64,000 bases of DNA from Gordonia spumicola (GCF_009932475.1 NZ_BJOV01000002.1:789958-853957); one strand, 5' to 3'; shown: positions 1 through 9,076, counted from the first letter of the stretch. A program made the numbers and translations. The notes: generated by a model from the sequence alone, not told the origin.

Positions 1-6
1 AGAGTA

Positions 7-45
7 ACCGGAAATCCGGTTTGCGGCATCGGGGAGTTCCCCGAT
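7..45. terminator. two adjacent stem-loops, possible terminator
   Basis: Two perfect short inverted repeats follow each other: a 6-bp stem at 7-20 (accgga/tccggt) and an 8-bp stem at 28-45 (atcgggga/tccccgat). No U-tract follows either. They may end a transcript that enters from the left of the window. Nothing else coding is visible before about 160. Confidence 0.35.
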
Positions 46-224
46 CCCACGCACAGCGGAACGAACCGTGACTTCTCATCGAACTCACAGACGATCCCAT
101 TGTGATAGAACACACTTTCGACTAGACTGGAGATACCAACTAAACACGACATTCCCGCCGAGGAGGTGACACCCGATGACATTCTCGAACGGTCCAACCG
201 TCGCGGGTCGGCGTCGACGCTCGC

Positions 225-431
225 GTGTTCGCCGAAGTGTCCGAACGCGGTGCCTACCGCGATCTGGGTTCGCAGATGCCCGGCAAGTACCTGGAAGGGC
301 AGTTGCGTCTGTCCGCTCGTGCTCGCCATCAGCGGGAAGAAGCGGCACTGAACCTGAACGCGATGTTCAACTTCTCCGGCGAACAGCTCGATCCGCCGCT
401 GCCTGCTACGTCCGCTCGGTTCACTGAATGA
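225..431 (+). CDS. small hypothetical protein, start or frame uncertain
   Basis: I do not recognise the product. The frame ending at 431 reads like a real soluble protein, rich in Ala, Glu, Leu and Arg, with a C-terminal half containing NLNAMFNFSGEQLDPP. Its only in-frame start is GTG 225, which has no ribosome-binding site. A strong AGGAGG at 161-166 instead serves ATG 176 in another frame, where the translation is Arg-rich and unconvincing. A third frame from GTG 166 begins with plausible residues (TPDDILERSNRRG) and would join the good frame if one base were missing near 217-224. Either a one-base sequencing error or a broken gene is likely. Confidence 0.4.
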   Translation: MFAEVSERGAYRDLGSQMPGKYLEGQLRLSARARHQREEAALNLNAMFNFSGEQLDPPLPATSARFTE

Positions 432-507
432 CCCGGGAGTCGGATTCGCCCGTTCGATCGGGAAGACCGCTTATGCTGCTGCCAGTCGAACGAACAGGAG
501 TTCACGC

Positions 508-1338
508 ATGAACCCCCACAACCCGGGCCCTGGACCGCAGGCGCCGATGGCACCGATGGGACCACCGATGACCGGACCCATGCCGCCACCGGGGCCGCCT
601 CGCCCGCCGATGGACATCACGCGTATGGCGTCGGCGGCGGTCCTCGTCAGTGGACTCGTCGTGCTCTTCTCGTCGCTGTTCGACCTGTACTCGGTCGAGG
701 TGTCGCCCGGTGCCGTCGAAGACTCGGTCAGCGGAAAGGTGAACGTCGGCATCGGCTTCTACACGGTGGTGCCGTTCAACGCGCCCGTCGTCGCGCTCGC
801 ACTCCCGATCCTCGGGCTCATCGCCGCGCTCACTGCGCTGCCCGGCGTCCTCGGCCGACGGCAAGCGACCCTAGTATCGGCGGTCAGTGCGATCGCCGCG
901 ACACTCCTCGGCTTCGTCCTGATGGTGTCGAACCCGCTGCCCGACGTCGAGCTAACCGGCGACCTCAAGCGTGAGGCCGGTGACGAACTCAAGAAGCTCG
1001 GGATCTCATCGGTCGACGAACTCGTCGACCGAGTCGTCGACATCGGACCAGGCACGGGCCTGATCTTGTCGCTCGTATTCAGCGTCCTCGCGGCCGCTGC
1101 CGCAGTGGTCGTCTACCTGCGCAGTCCGGCCGGGGATCGACCGCCCGTGATCGTCGGTCCCGGTCCCACACCGCCGCAGGTCCCGATGGGCCCGACGTCG
1201 GTGGGCTTCCCGCAGGCGCCGCCCGCGCAGCAGGCCCACTGGGCCGCGATGCCCGCCGTTCCCGCTCCCGGCCCCCTGCCCGACCACGCGCCGGGACCGA
1301 TGATGCCCGGCCCCGGCGGGCACATGGGGACGCCGTGA
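508..1338 (+). CDS. proline-rich four-helix membrane protein
   Basis: Hypothetical membrane protein of 276 residues; no family recognised. The N-terminal 35 residues are almost only Pro, Gly, Met and Ala. They are followed by hydrophobic segments at about 38-60, 88-112, 120-140 and 182-205, and a second Pro/Gly/Met-rich tail from about 210 to the end. The charged stretch between helices 3 and 4 (TGDLKREAGDELKKLG) probably lies outside the bilayer. An AGGAG lies about ten bases before ATG 508. The stop overlaps the GTG start of the next membrane protein, so the two are probably one operon and may act together at the envelope. Confidence 0.75.
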   Translation: MNPHNPGPGPQAPMAPMGPPMTGPMPPPGPPRPPMDITRMASAAVLVSGLVVLFSSLFDLYSVEVSPGAVEDSVSGKVNVGIGFYTVVPFNAPVVALALPILGLIAALTALPGVLGRRQATLVSAVSAIAATLLGFVLMVSNPLPDVELTGDLKREAGDELKKLGISSVDELVDRVVDIGPGTGLILSLVFSVLAAAAAVVVYLRSPAGDRPPVIVGPGPTPPQVPMGPTSVGFPQAPPAQQAHWAAMPAVPAPGPLPDHAPGPMMPGPGGHMGTP

Positions 1339-1928
1339 AGCCGGACCGCCTCGTCGCGGCGGTGACCGCGGTCGTCGGACTCATCGGGCTCGGCCTCACC
1401 TTGCTACCGTTGGTCACCTTCAAAGCTAGCGAGCGGGCGATCAAGTCCGGTGCCATCGACAGTGTGTTGTACGGCACCGACTCGTTCAACGCGGAAAAGT
1501 GGGAGGAACGATGCCGCCGGTACAACGAGTTCTGCTCCGGTGGAGGCGGCGCGCGACTCGACGTCAGCATGTTCGATCTCATCGCATCGTCGTACGCGGC
1601 CATCGCCATCGTCCCGATCGCGCTCGCACTCTGTGGCGCGGCAGGCGCGATGACCGTGTGGCGCACTCACGATCCGCGCGTGTTCACCGCAGTCACGGCC
1701 GTGAGCCTCGGCGCACTCGTTGTACTCCTGTTCACCGCGCTCAACCCGTCGGTCGCCGTCTCGGGGACCGGTGACTTCCGTGACTGGGGATCCGCAGGTT
1801 CGACGATCGGCTCCGAGGACTTCTCGGCGAGCGTCGGCGCGGGCCTGTACCTCTCGGCGATCGCTCTCGCCGCGATCCTCGGCGTCAACGCGTGGCGAGC
1901 GCTGACCGCACTGCGGGCGGCCCGATAG
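1335..1928 (+). CDS. hypothetical membrane protein, partner of upstream gene
   Basis: Membrane protein of 197 residues with about four hydrophobic helices (roughly 8-28, 82-105, 113-135, 165-190). A loop of about 50 residues after helix 1 carries two cysteines (in ERCRRYNEFCSGG) that could form a disulfide outside the cell. It starts with GTG 1335, overlapping the upstream TGA (GTGA), which indicates translational coupling. The topology (long loop after helix 1, then three helices) resembles that of the upstream protein, suggesting a related pair. Function unknown. Confidence 0.75.
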   Translation: MKPDRLVAAVTAVVGLIGLGLTLLPLVTFKASERAIKSGAIDSVLYGTDSFNAEKWEERCRRYNEFCSGGGGARLDVSMFDLIASSYAAIAIVPIALALCGAAGAMTVWRTHDPRVFTAVTAVSLGALVVLLFTALNPSVAVSGTGDFRDWGSAGSTIGSEDFSASVGAGLYLSAIALAAILGVNAWRALTALRAAR

Positions 1929-1937
1929 CGTGGACCG

Positions 1938-2870
1938 GTGATCGTCGCCCTCGACTCCGGTGGGACAAGCAGCAAGGCGCTCGTCATCGACGGGCCGGTG
2001 ACCAGGCGATTCGAGAGCTCGGCGACGCTGTCGGGCTATCTGGATCCGTCGCGAATCCAGGCGGTGCTGCGGCAGATTCTCGCACCGATCCACGACGCGC
2101 ACGAGCCGTCCGGCCCGGTGACCGTTCGGATCGCCGCCGCAGGATTCATAGACGGTCTGCGGCCCGTGTATCGGAAGGCCGCGCTCGACGTCCTGCATCA
2201 CGGTTTCGGCGGCGCGGTCGTCGAGGTGAGCATCGCCAACGACGCCGTGGCACTGCTCGTCGGGCACGACGCTGACGCGGTCGTCGTCGCCGGCACCGGA
2301 TCGAACGTCCTCGTCCGCGCTTCCGACGGGCGCGTGGTCCAAGGCGGCGGCCACGACTGGGTCGCGGCGGACGACGGATCGGCGTTCTGGATCGGACTCC
2401 ACGGGATCCGACAGGTGGCGCGCGACCATGACGACTGCGTCGACACTCCCCTGGTCAGGGCATGCGAGGCCGCGTATTCCCGCACCGACGTCGCACGGAC
2501 CCTGCGCGATCTCGCCGTCGCGGGTCCGACGATGAAGGCCGACATAGCGGCGTTCGCGCGCAGCGTCGCCGCGACGGCCACGGACGGAGATCCCGCCAGC
2601 CGCGCGATCATCGACGGACAGGCGGCCGCTCTCGCGCAGCTCGTCGACCGGACGGTCGCCCGTGCGGAGATCGCCCGTCCCATCCGGGTGGTCGGATGCG
2701 GAGGAATGTTCAACGACGCGGCCTATCGGGCCGCGATCCGAGCGCGCGTCGCATCCGACGTGGAGTGGACCATCGTCGACGACGGGCTCAGCGCTCTGAC
2801 GTCGGCCGACGCCCGGTGGGACGTCGATCTCGGCTCCGCTACTCCCCTGCGTGTGACCCGCGCCGGATGA
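1938..2870 (+). CDS. BadF/BadG-type ATPase, N-acetylglucosamine kinase-like
   Basis: ASKHA-fold ATPase of the BadF/BadG/BcrA/BcrD group, 310 residues, the usual size of bacterial N-acetylglucosamine kinases. The phosphate-1 loop is DSGGTSSK at the N-terminus, the connect/phosphate-2 region is VVAGTGSNVLVR, and the adenosine motif is VVGCGGMFND near residue 250. In characterised relatives the protein phosphorylates free GlcNAc recovered from peptidoglycan or chitin; that substrate is inferred here. It begins with GTG only nine bases after the upstream stop, so it is probably transcribed with the two membrane proteins. Confidence 0.75.
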   Translation: MIVALDSGGTSSKALVIDGPVTRRFESSATLSGYLDPSRIQAVLRQILAPIHDAHEPSGPVTVRIAAAGFIDGLRPVYRKAALDVLHHGFGGAVVEVSIANDAVALLVGHDADAVVVAGTGSNVLVRASDGRVVQGGGHDWVAADDGSAFWIGLHGIRQVARDHDDCVDTPLVRACEAAYSRTDVARTLRDLAVAGPTMKADIAAFARSVAATATDGDPASRAIIDGQAAALAQLVDRTVARAEIARPIRVVGCGGMFNDAAYRAAIRARVASDVEWTIVDDGLSALTSADARWDVDLGSATPLRVTRAG

Positions 2871-2971
2871 CTGTCATCGAAACGGTTGAATGCTGAACTC
2901 CGGCAGGGGATTTCGAGGTGATGAGCGATACGGTCGAGAAAGGTGTGGCACCGGATCTTCAGGGGTGAGTC

Positions 2972-3619
2972 GTGGTCGTCAGACGGATCGGCGTGGTCGA
3001 GGACCACGCGTCAGTGGTGCTCGGCATCGAGGTGATGCTCGCCGACAGTCCGGGCCTCGCGGTCGTCACGTCGGCGACGACGGTCCCCGAACTCCTCGCG
3101 GGACGGCCCGACCTCGACCTCGTCCTGCTCGACCTGCGGCTCGCCGACGGATCGTCTCCCTTCACGAACGTCGAAGCCCTGCGGGCCGCAGGCCTGGAAG
3201 TGCTCGTCTTCACCGGAGCCGAGAACCCCTACATGGTGCGCCTGGCCGCGAAGGCAGGTGTCCTCGGCATCGTTCGGAAGTCGGCCCCGGTCGACGCCGT
3301 CGTCGAGGCGATCGAGGCCGCAGCGGCCGGCCTGCCCGTCGTGACCACCGAATGGGCCGCCGCCATCGACGGCGATCCCGACCTGTCCGAGGTGGGCCTG
3401 AGTCCCCGCCAGCAGGAGGTCCTCGCCCTGTACGCCTCGGGTGAGAAGGCCGACCGCGTCGCGCGGTTGACGGGCCTGTCGCGGGAGACGATCAACGACT
3501 ACGTCGCCCGAATCCGGGCCAAGTACGCGGCCGCCGGGCGTCCCGCCGCGACCAAGGTGGACCTGTACATGCGCGCCGTCGAGGACGGCCTGCTCCCGAT
3601 GCCCGAGCGTCCGGCCTGA
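2972..3619 (+). CDS. NarL/FixJ-type response regulator
   Basis: Two-component response regulator, 215 residues. The receiver domain (about 1-125) shows the acidic pair E10 D11, the phosphoacceptor D54 (LVLLDLRLADG) and the conserved Lys in GIVRKSAP. A LuxR-type helix-turn-helix follows at about 140-205 (LSPRQQEVLALYASGEK...). The stop touches the ATG of the histidine kinase at 3619, so the two form a cognate pair. The region after the LuxR helix (AAGRPAATKVDLYMRAVEDG) recurs in the regulator at 5938 and in modified form at 6587, so the three share a subfamily. Confidence 0.85.
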   Translation: MVVRRIGVVEDHASVVLGIEVMLADSPGLAVVTSATTVPELLAGRPDLDLVLLDLRLADGSSPFTNVEALRAAGLEVLVFTGAENPYMVRLAAKAGVLGIVRKSAPVDAVVEAIEAAAAGLPVVTTEWAAAIDGDPDLSEVGLSPRQQEVLALYASGEKADRVARLTGLSRETINDYVARIRAKYAAAGRPAATKVDLYMRAVEDGLLPMPERPA

Positions 3620-4800
3620 TGGTCCTGTCGCTGGACTCGACGACCGGAGAGAACCTGGACCGGATCCTCCGGATGTTCGCCAGGTTCACCACGGTCGGCT
3701 ACGTGGCGTACGCGCTGATGCTGTCCGGATCGGTCGTCGAGTGGGCCGAACGCACTCCGGTGTGGTGGACGCCGGTCGCGGTCGCGCTGGTGTTCGGGAC
3801 CGGTCTGGTCCCAGGCCTGCTGTCGTTCCGGGAGAGCGTCCGCGCCATCCGATGGTCGGGGGCGGTGGCGGCGACGTCGTTCCTCGTGGTCGTCGCGTCG
3901 TTCCCGTTCGTCTGGAACGGCAACGGCGTTCCCATCGACAACGGGGTGTGGTTCGCGGCGTTCCCCGGACTCGCGTCGATCGCCGCCGTCATCGCGTGGC
4001 CGTCGTGGATCGCGTTCTCGCACATGGTGATCGGGTGCGTGTCCGTGCAGGTGATCAACATGTGGGTCCGCGACGGCGCGACGATCGGCGGACTGTTCCC
4101 GGAGATCGCGTTCGCGATCATGTTCTGCAGCCTGTTCGTCGGCGGGTCGGTGATGGCGCTGCGCACCGGGCGGATCCTCGACACCACCACCGCGCAGACG
4201 CACGCCGCAGCCGAGGCCGCGGCATCGCAGCGCGGCCGCATGGTGGAACGTGAGCGCTTCGACGCGTTGACGCACGACGGCGTCATGGCGACCCTGCTCG
4301 TCGCATCGCGTGCGGGGGCGTCCGAGCAGGTCGGCGCGTTGGCGAAGGCGACGATCACCGAACTCGACGACATCAGGTCCGGCGTGCGGACCGACCGCCC
4401 CTTCACGTTGGACGAGGCCGTCGTCCACCTGCGGGCGGCCACCGCCGACGCCGACGACAGGGCGGCGTTCACGTGCGTGTCCGACGGCGACGGCAAGGCT
4501 CCGTCCGACGCCGTGTGGGCGCTGGGCGCGGCCCTGTCGGAAGCGCTGCGGAACAGTGTCCGTCACGCGGGCGCGACAGCGGTCCGACGCGTGGACGTCG
4601 CGACGTCGCCGGGCCGGATATCGGTGCGGGCGTCCGACGACGGCGTCGGCTTCGACCCGTCGGCCGTGGCGCCGCACCGGCTGGGCGTCGCCGTGAGCAT
4701 CCGCGGTCGGATGGCGTCGTTGCCGGGCGGAACGTCCGACGTGTCGAGCAGTCCGGGCGGTGGGACCGTCGTCTCGCTGGGGTGGACCGAGAATGACTGA
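3619..4800 (+). CDS. membrane sensor histidine kinase
   Basis: Sensor kinase of 393 residues. Several hydrophobic helices fill about 15-185; then a helical linker leads to a short dimerisation segment with candidate phospho-His219 (FDALTHDGVMATLL). The HATPase domain has an N-box (E308 and N312 in EALRNSVRHAG), a D/G1-box (D340, DDGVGFDP) and a C-terminal Gly-rich SSPGGGTVVSLGW. The compact layout resembles HisKA_3-type kinases paired with NarL regulators, which matches the gene before it. The ligand cannot be inferred. The last eight bases overlap the start of the next gene. Confidence 0.85.
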   Translation: MVLSLDSTTGENLDRILRMFARFTTVGYVAYALMLSGSVVEWAERTPVWWTPVAVALVFGTGLVPGLLSFRESVRAIRWSGAVAATSFLVVVASFPFVWNGNGVPIDNGVWFAAFPGLASIAAVIAWPSWIAFSHMVIGCVSVQVINMWVRDGATIGGLFPEIAFAIMFCSLFVGGSVMALRTGRILDTTTAQTHAAAEAAASQRGRMVERERFDALTHDGVMATLLVASRAGASEQVGALAKATITELDDIRSGVRTDRPFTLDEAVVHLRAATADADDRAAFTCVSDGDGKAPSDAVWALGAALSEALRNSVRHAGATAVRRVDVATSPGRISVRASDDGVGFDPSAVAPHRLGVAVSIRGRMASLPGGTSDVSSSPGGGTVVSLGWTEND

Positions 4801-5818
4801 GCGAGTCGACGCGGGCGACGTCCGCGAGCTGATGGGCCTGCACTCGGCGGCGGCTCGCATCCTCGTCGGGTGGTTCGTCCTCACCTACGGGGTGCTGGCC
4901 GCCACGACGGCGGAACCGGGCGGGCTGCTGTTCGAACTTGCGGGTTGGGCGCTCGTGAGCATCGCCGCGGTCGGGGTGATCACCGCGGTCGGAGACCCGC
5001 TTCCGCTCGGGTGGACGGCGTTCATGACCGCGGCCGGGCCGGGTGCGACGCTGCTGGTCTTGTCCACGCTGCCCGCCACACCGGGCGCGTTGCAGTTGTG
5101 GCCGCTGTCCGCGTCGACCGCCGTCGCCACGTACATGTGCGTCCGCGGCCGGACGCTGTGCGGCTGGGCCTCGATGATCCTCGCGATCGCCGTCACGATG
5201 GTGTGGGCGAGTGTCTCGGGCCAGGGCGCCGGATACGGGTTCACCGTGTCGCTGATCAATCTGGCTCCGCTGGTCATGGCGACGTTCTTCGCGTGGACCA
5301 TCCGACCCGCGGCACGCGACATCTTCCTCCTCCGACTGCAGGGCACGCAGCGGGCCGCGGCGGAGGCCGCGCACCGGGCGGTCCTCGACGAGCGTGACCG
5401 GCAACTCGTCGGACTCGACACGCTGGCGCGGCCGCTGCTGGAACGTCTCACCGATCCGTCCGCGCTGTCCGACGAGGAACGACGCGCATGCGGGCTCCTC
5501 GAAGCGCAGCTGCGCGACTCCCTCCGGGCCAGGTCGTTGGCGGTGCCGGTGGTCACGGAGGCGGCGCGTTCGGCGCGCGGCCGCGGAGTCGACGTGATGC
5601 TGCTCGACGATCACGGACTCGACAACGCGCCCGCGGACACAGTGGATCGGATCGTCGGGACGGTCGCCGAGTCGCTCGACTCCACGGAGTCGGGGACGTT
5701 GACGATCCGGATCCTGCCGCCGGGCCGGGAATGGTTGATGACCGTCGTCCAGAGTGCGGGCGACGTCATCGATCGGCGCGTCTACGACTCCGACGGGCTG
5801 CTGGGGCATGTCTCCTAG
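4793..5818 (+). CDS. membrane protein linked to the two-component pair
   Basis: Unrecognised protein of 341 residues from ATG 4793, which overlaps the kinase stop by eight bases. Five or so hydrophobic helices occupy about 15-165 and mirror the layout of the neighbouring kinase. The cytoplasmic part (about 180-341) has a coiled-coil-like stretch (LQGTQRAAAEAAHRAVLDE) where a kinase would carry its His box, then no convincing ATP-binding motifs. A degenerate kinase that modulates the adjacent sensor is my inference. It could also be a stand-alone sensor feeding the regulator at 5938. Confidence 0.65.
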   Translation: MTERVDAGDVRELMGLHSAAARILVGWFVLTYGVLAATTAEPGGLLFELAGWALVSIAAVGVITAVGDPLPLGWTAFMTAAGPGATLLVLSTLPATPGALQLWPLSASTAVATYMCVRGRTLCGWASMILAIAVTMVWASVSGQGAGYGFTVSLINLAPLVMATFFAWTIRPAARDIFLLRLQGTQRAAAEAAHRAVLDERDRQLVGLDTLARPLLERLTDPSALSDEERRACGLLEAQLRDSLRARSLAVPVVTEAARSARGRGVDVMLLDDHGLDNAPADTVDRIVGTVAESLDSTESGTLTIRILPPGREWLMTVVQSAGDVIDRRVYDSDGLLGHVS

Positions 5819-5937
5819 TCCAGGGACCCTGATCGGGTGTCATCCGATCGGTTCCCCCGAAAAGTCGGGTCTGTCGCCGGCTCGGCGAGCGTCTTACGGT
5901 GTCTGCGACACGTGTACGCAATGGGAGGTAGGACGAG

Positions 5938-6585
5938 ATGACGGTGACCGGATCGGACGTCCGTGGACTCGTGGACCGGGCGCATACGATCCCCACGGGC
6001 AGGCGGGCCGTCCCGATCAGCGTCGAGCTGCCGCGGACGGACGGGACCGTCGGTCTCCTCGATGTCCGACCGTTCGAGGCCGCGGCCATGCAGTCGTGGT
6101 TGGGATCGATCGGGCATCGCGCCCGCGTCATCGTCGCCGCCGACCTGCGGGCGTCGGAGGTCCCGTCGGTCGTCATCGCGCGTGACCCGCAGGCGATCGA
6201 CCCCCGCGTGGCTCGGCACCTGCGGAACGTCCGGTTCATCGCCGTCACCGATCGCCCGACGGACGGGACGTCGTCGGCGGTCGTGGTGATCGTCGACTCC
6301 CCGACCGCGCCCGACGAGGTGCAGGCCGTCGTGGACGGCGTGCTCGGCGGGCGACGACGCGGCGCCAGAATCCGACTGTCCGAACGCGAACTCGACGTCA
6401 TGACGACGTACGTCATGGGAGCCACGGTCTCCAAGACCGCGGCGAAGCACTTCATCGCCGAGGCCACCGTGCGAACGCACTACCAGCGGGTCACCCGCCG
6501 CTACGAGGAGGCGGGGCGGCCCGTCGCCAACAAGTCGCAGCTCCTCGTGCGGATGGTCTCCGACGGCTGGATCGAGCTGGAGTGA
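5938..6585 (+). CDS. LuxR-type regulator with degenerate receiver
   Basis: Transcriptional regulator of 215 residues. The C-terminal 70 residues are a LuxR-type DNA-binding domain (LSERELDVMTTYVMG...TVRTHYQRVTRRYEEAGRP). The N-terminal 140 residues have the length and alternating hydrophobic pattern of a receiver domain, but lack the early acidic pair and a clear phospho-Asp, so phosphorylation by the adjacent kinase is unlikely in the usual way. A GGGAGG lies about ten bases before ATG 5938, and a 119-bp gap separates it from the upstream operon, so it may have its own promoter. It is probably a duplicated and diverged copy of the regulator at 2972. Confidence 0.75.
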   Translation: MTVTGSDVRGLVDRAHTIPTGRRAVPISVELPRTDGTVGLLDVRPFEAAAMQSWLGSIGHRARVIVAADLRASEVPSVVIARDPQAIDPRVARHLRNVRFIAVTDRPTDGTSSAVVVIVDSPTAPDEVQAVVDGVLGGRRRGARIRLSERELDVMTTYVMGATVSKTAAKHFIAEATVRTHYQRVTRRYEEAGRPVANKSQLLVRMVSDGWIELE

Positions 6586-6586
6586 C

Positions 6587-7249
6587 TCACGGTTGACCGG
6601 ACTGTGACCCCTCCGGGGTCTCTGGATCTTCGATGATCCAACCGTCCCGCATCATGCGCTCGAGCAGCCATCTCGTGGTCGTCGGGGTTTCTGGCTCGCG
6701 GTACCGGTTGGCGACTCGGTAGTAGTGGGAGCGGAAGGTGGCCTCATCGACGACGTGGAGCCGGGCGGTGTACGCGACTGTGAAGCCTGAGAAGTACGTC
6801 GCGAGTAGTGTCCGCTCGCGTCGGGTGGTGGGGACCGCGCCGTCGTTTGGGGTGTCAGCTGGGAGGTACTTCATCGACGACTGCTCGCTTTCGATCGGTT
6901 GACCCTCCCACGGTAGGGAACGGCGCAGCGCGGGTGGTGCAGTTCGGGAGCCCGTCATCTGAAACGACGAAGGCCCGTCCCTCCCGTGCGGAGTGCCGGG
7001 CGGCACTTGTCGGCCTCCTGGCGAACCATCAACTCCAGAGTTGATGGTTTCCTCGCTCACTTCGCCGTCAGCGAGCACACGCGAGATCACCTGCCCGTAA
7101 AGTTGCGCGATCTCCGCTTGAGTCAGCCAGACGGTGCCACCCGCCGCCCGCAACTGGTCAAAGAAGACGGTCACGAGGGGCCAGAATCGGGCGAACTCGT
7201 CGCCGCGACTGTAGCGCCCGCCACCGACACAACGCAGACAGCCCGGCAC
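6587..7249 (-). pseudogene. composite or broken gene: RhuM-like piece plus LuxR-type C-terminus
   Basis: One open frame seems to join two unrelated pieces. The C-terminal part (about 6587-6874, with its own ATG at 6874) aligns by eye with the DNA-binding half of the regulator at 5938 (ATFRSHYYRVANRYRE, MMRDGWI). The N-terminal part has a short motif (TVWLTQAEIAQLYG) typical of RhuM/KilA-type proteins. That reading is natural up to EVSEETINS; after this a one-base shift at the 7024-7049 palindrome gives a better frame (ELMVRQEADKCRPAL) that soon stops. The open frame begins inside the ino1 terminator, so the annotated N-terminus is not real. Confidence 0.45.
7024..7049. repeat. perfect 12-bp-arm palindrome inside the composite gene
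   Basis: Arms at 7024-7035 (aaccatcaactc) and 7038-7049 are exact reverse complements with a two-base spacer. It sits where the reading frame of the RhuM-like piece breaks, so it may be a scar, an operator or a small self-complementary insertion. Confidence 0.7.
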
Positions 7250-7274
7250 CTCCGATAAGGAGGTGTCGGGCTGT
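7238..7274 (-). terminator. terminator of ino1
   Basis: A 16-bp stem with one G-T pair (7238-7253 with 7259-7274) and a GATAA loop lies just beyond the ino1 stop codon on the minus strand. It is the strongest hairpin in this part of the window. It has no long U-tract, as is common in actinobacteria. Confidence 0.75.
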
Positions 7275-7291
7275 CGTCTGTGCGCGAGCGA

Positions 7292-8386
7292 CTACTCGGC
7301 GCCGATGATGAAGGCTTCGAGCTGCTGACGAGCGATGTCGTCGGCGATCTGCTTCGGCGGGCTCTTCATGAGGTACGCCGATGCGGGCAGGATCGGGCCG
7401 CCGAGGCCGCGGTCCAGAGCGATCTTCGCGGCGCGGACCGCGTCGATGATGATGCCTGCCGAGTTGGGCGAGTCCCAGACCTCGAGCTTGTACTCCAGGT
7501 TCAGCGGCACGTCGCCGAAGGCGCGTCCTTCGAGGCGGACGTACGCCCACTTGCGGTCGTCGAGCCACTGGACGTAGTCCGACGGGCCGATGTGGACGTT
7601 CTTGTCGTAGACCTTGCCGGACAGCGGGCCGTCCAGGATCGAGGTGACGGCCTGGGTCTTCGAGACCTTCTTCGACTCCAGACGCTCACGCTCGAGCATG
7701 TTCTTGAAGTCCATGTTGCCGCCGACATTCAGCTGGTAGGTGCGGTCCAGCTCGACGCCGCGGTCCTCGAACAGCTTCGCCATCACGCGGTGGGTGATGG
7801 TGGCGCCGACCTGGCTCTTGATGTCGTCGCCGACGATCGGGACGCCTGCGTCGACGAACTTCTGCGCCCACTCCGGGTCGGAGGCGATGAAGACGGGCAG
7901 GGCGTTGACGAAGGCGACGCCCGCGTCGATCGCGCACTGCGCGTAGAACTTGTCGGCCTGCTCCGAACCGACGGGCAGGTACGAGACGAGGACGTCGACC
8001 TTCGCGTCCTTCAGCGCCTGCACCACGTCGACGCCGTCGCCGTCGGCCTCGGTGATGGTCTCGCGGTAGTACTTGCCGAGGCCGTCGAGGGTGTGGCCGC
8101 GCTGGACGGTCACGTTCAGCGGCGGGACGTCAGCGATCTTGATGGTGTTGTTCTCGCTGCTGTTGATCGCCTCGGAGAGGTCGAAGCCGACCTTCTTGGC
8201 GTCCACGTCGAACGCGGCGACGAACTCGACGTCGCGGACGTGGTACGCACCGAACTTGACGTGCATGAGGCCGGGAACGGTGGCGTTCTCGTCGGCGTCC
8301 TTGTAGTAGTGCACACCCTGGACCAAGGATGAGGCGCAGTTGCCCACGCCCACGATGGCCACGCGCACGTTGTTGGTTTCACCCAT
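7292..8386 (-). CDS. ino1: inositol-3-phosphate synthase
   Basis: Converts glucose-6-phosphate to 1L-myo-inositol-1-phosphate using NAD, the first step to phosphatidylinositol, mannosides, lipoarabinomannan and mycothiol. The 364-residue length fits the mycobacterial enzyme. The dinucleotide-binding loop is [10 protein letters not shown] near residue 14. Family segments [30 protein letters not shown] and [12 protein letters not shown] are intact. ATG 8386 is chosen because it is preceded by a GGAG and starts at the usual [15 protein letters not shown]. The padR gene upstream on the same strand overlaps its start by a few bases, so the two are co-transcribed, as in M. tuberculosis Rv0047c-Rv0046c. 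Confidence 0.97.
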   Translation of the reverse strand: MGETNNVRVAIVGVGNCASSLVQGVHYYKDADENATVPGLMHVKFGAYHVRDVEFVAAFDVDAKKVGFDLSEAINSSENNTIKIADVPPLNVTVQRGHTLDGLGKYYRETITEADGDGVDVVQALKDAKVDVLVSYLPVGSEQADKFYAQCAIDAGVAFVNALPVFIASDPEWAQKFVDAGVPIVGDDIKSQVGATITHRVMAKLFEDRGVELDRTYQLNVGGNMDFKNMLERERLESKKVSKTQAVTSILDGPLSGKVYDKNVHIGPSDYVQWLDDRKWAYVRLEGRAFGDVPLNLEYKLEVWDSPNSAGIIIDAVRAAKIALDRGLGGPILPASAYLMKSPPKQIADDIARQQLEAFIIGAE

Positions 8387-9026
8387 GGTCGGGATCTCCT
8401 TCTTTCTGTGGCGGTACGACGGAATGCGGTACCGCCGATTTCTTTCCTTCTTCGATGCCGTCGCCGGATGTCGGCGCACTGGCATGCAAATCTGTGGACC
8501 CCGCGGAGGCCTCGTCGGCGATGAGCCTGTTGAGCCACTGGACTTCGCGTTCGGACGACTCGAGGCTCAGCTCGTGCATCTGACGGGTGTAGTGGTCGCC
8601 GGTGCCCATCGCGCGGCCGAGCATCTCGCGGAGCCCTTCGCGCCGCTCCTCCACCTGGCGGCGACGGCCCTCGAGGATGCGCATGCGGGCGACGGCCGGG
8701 GTGCGGCTGAAGAACGCGAGGTGCACGCCGAAACCGTCGTCGGTGTAGTTCTGCGGGCCGGTGTCGGCGACCAATTCGCTGAACCGGGCCTCACCGAGTG
8801 GCGTCAGTCGGTAGACGCGGCGTCCGCGGCGAACCTTGACGCCGGTGGTGGCGTCGGCATCGTCTTCGGCGATGAGACCGTCGGCGCGCATGCGGCGCAG
8901 CGTCGGATACAGGGAGCCGTAGGAGAAGGCGCGGAACGCGCCGAGCAGTCCGGTGAGCCGCTTGCGGAGCTCGTAACCGTGCATGGGCGATTCGAGTAGA
9001 AGGCCGAGAACTGCCATCTCAAGCAT
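8379..9026 (-). CDS. PadR-family transcriptional regulator
   Basis: PadR-type winged-helix regulator, 215 residues, orthologous by position to Rv0047c. The N-terminal winged helix (about 1-90) has the family pattern [20 protein letters not shown] and SLYPTLRRM. The C-terminal half is the dimerisation helix bundle with a hydrophilic tail that overlaps the ino1 start. ATG 9026 matches the family start; the open frame extends 16 codons further without support. A palindrome TATCG-CAT-CGATA at 9077-9089, 51 bases upstream of the start, is a probable autoregulatory operator. Control of inositol synthesis is inferred from the shared transcript. Confidence 0.88.
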   Translation of the reverse strand: MLEMAVLGLLLESPMHGYELRKRLTGLLGAFRAFSYGSLYPTLRRMRADGLIAEDDADATTGVKVRRGRRVYRLTPLGEARFSELVADTGPQNYTDDGFGVHLAFFSRTPAVARMRILEGRRRQVEERREGLREMLGRAMGTGDHYTRQMHELSLESSEREVQWLNRLIADEASAGSTDLHASAPTSGDGIEEGKKSAVPHSVVPPQKEGDPDHG

Positions 9027-9076
9027 GCTCGGAACTCCTCTCGGCTCGTTGTGACGGCTGGATGCAACACCCAATG

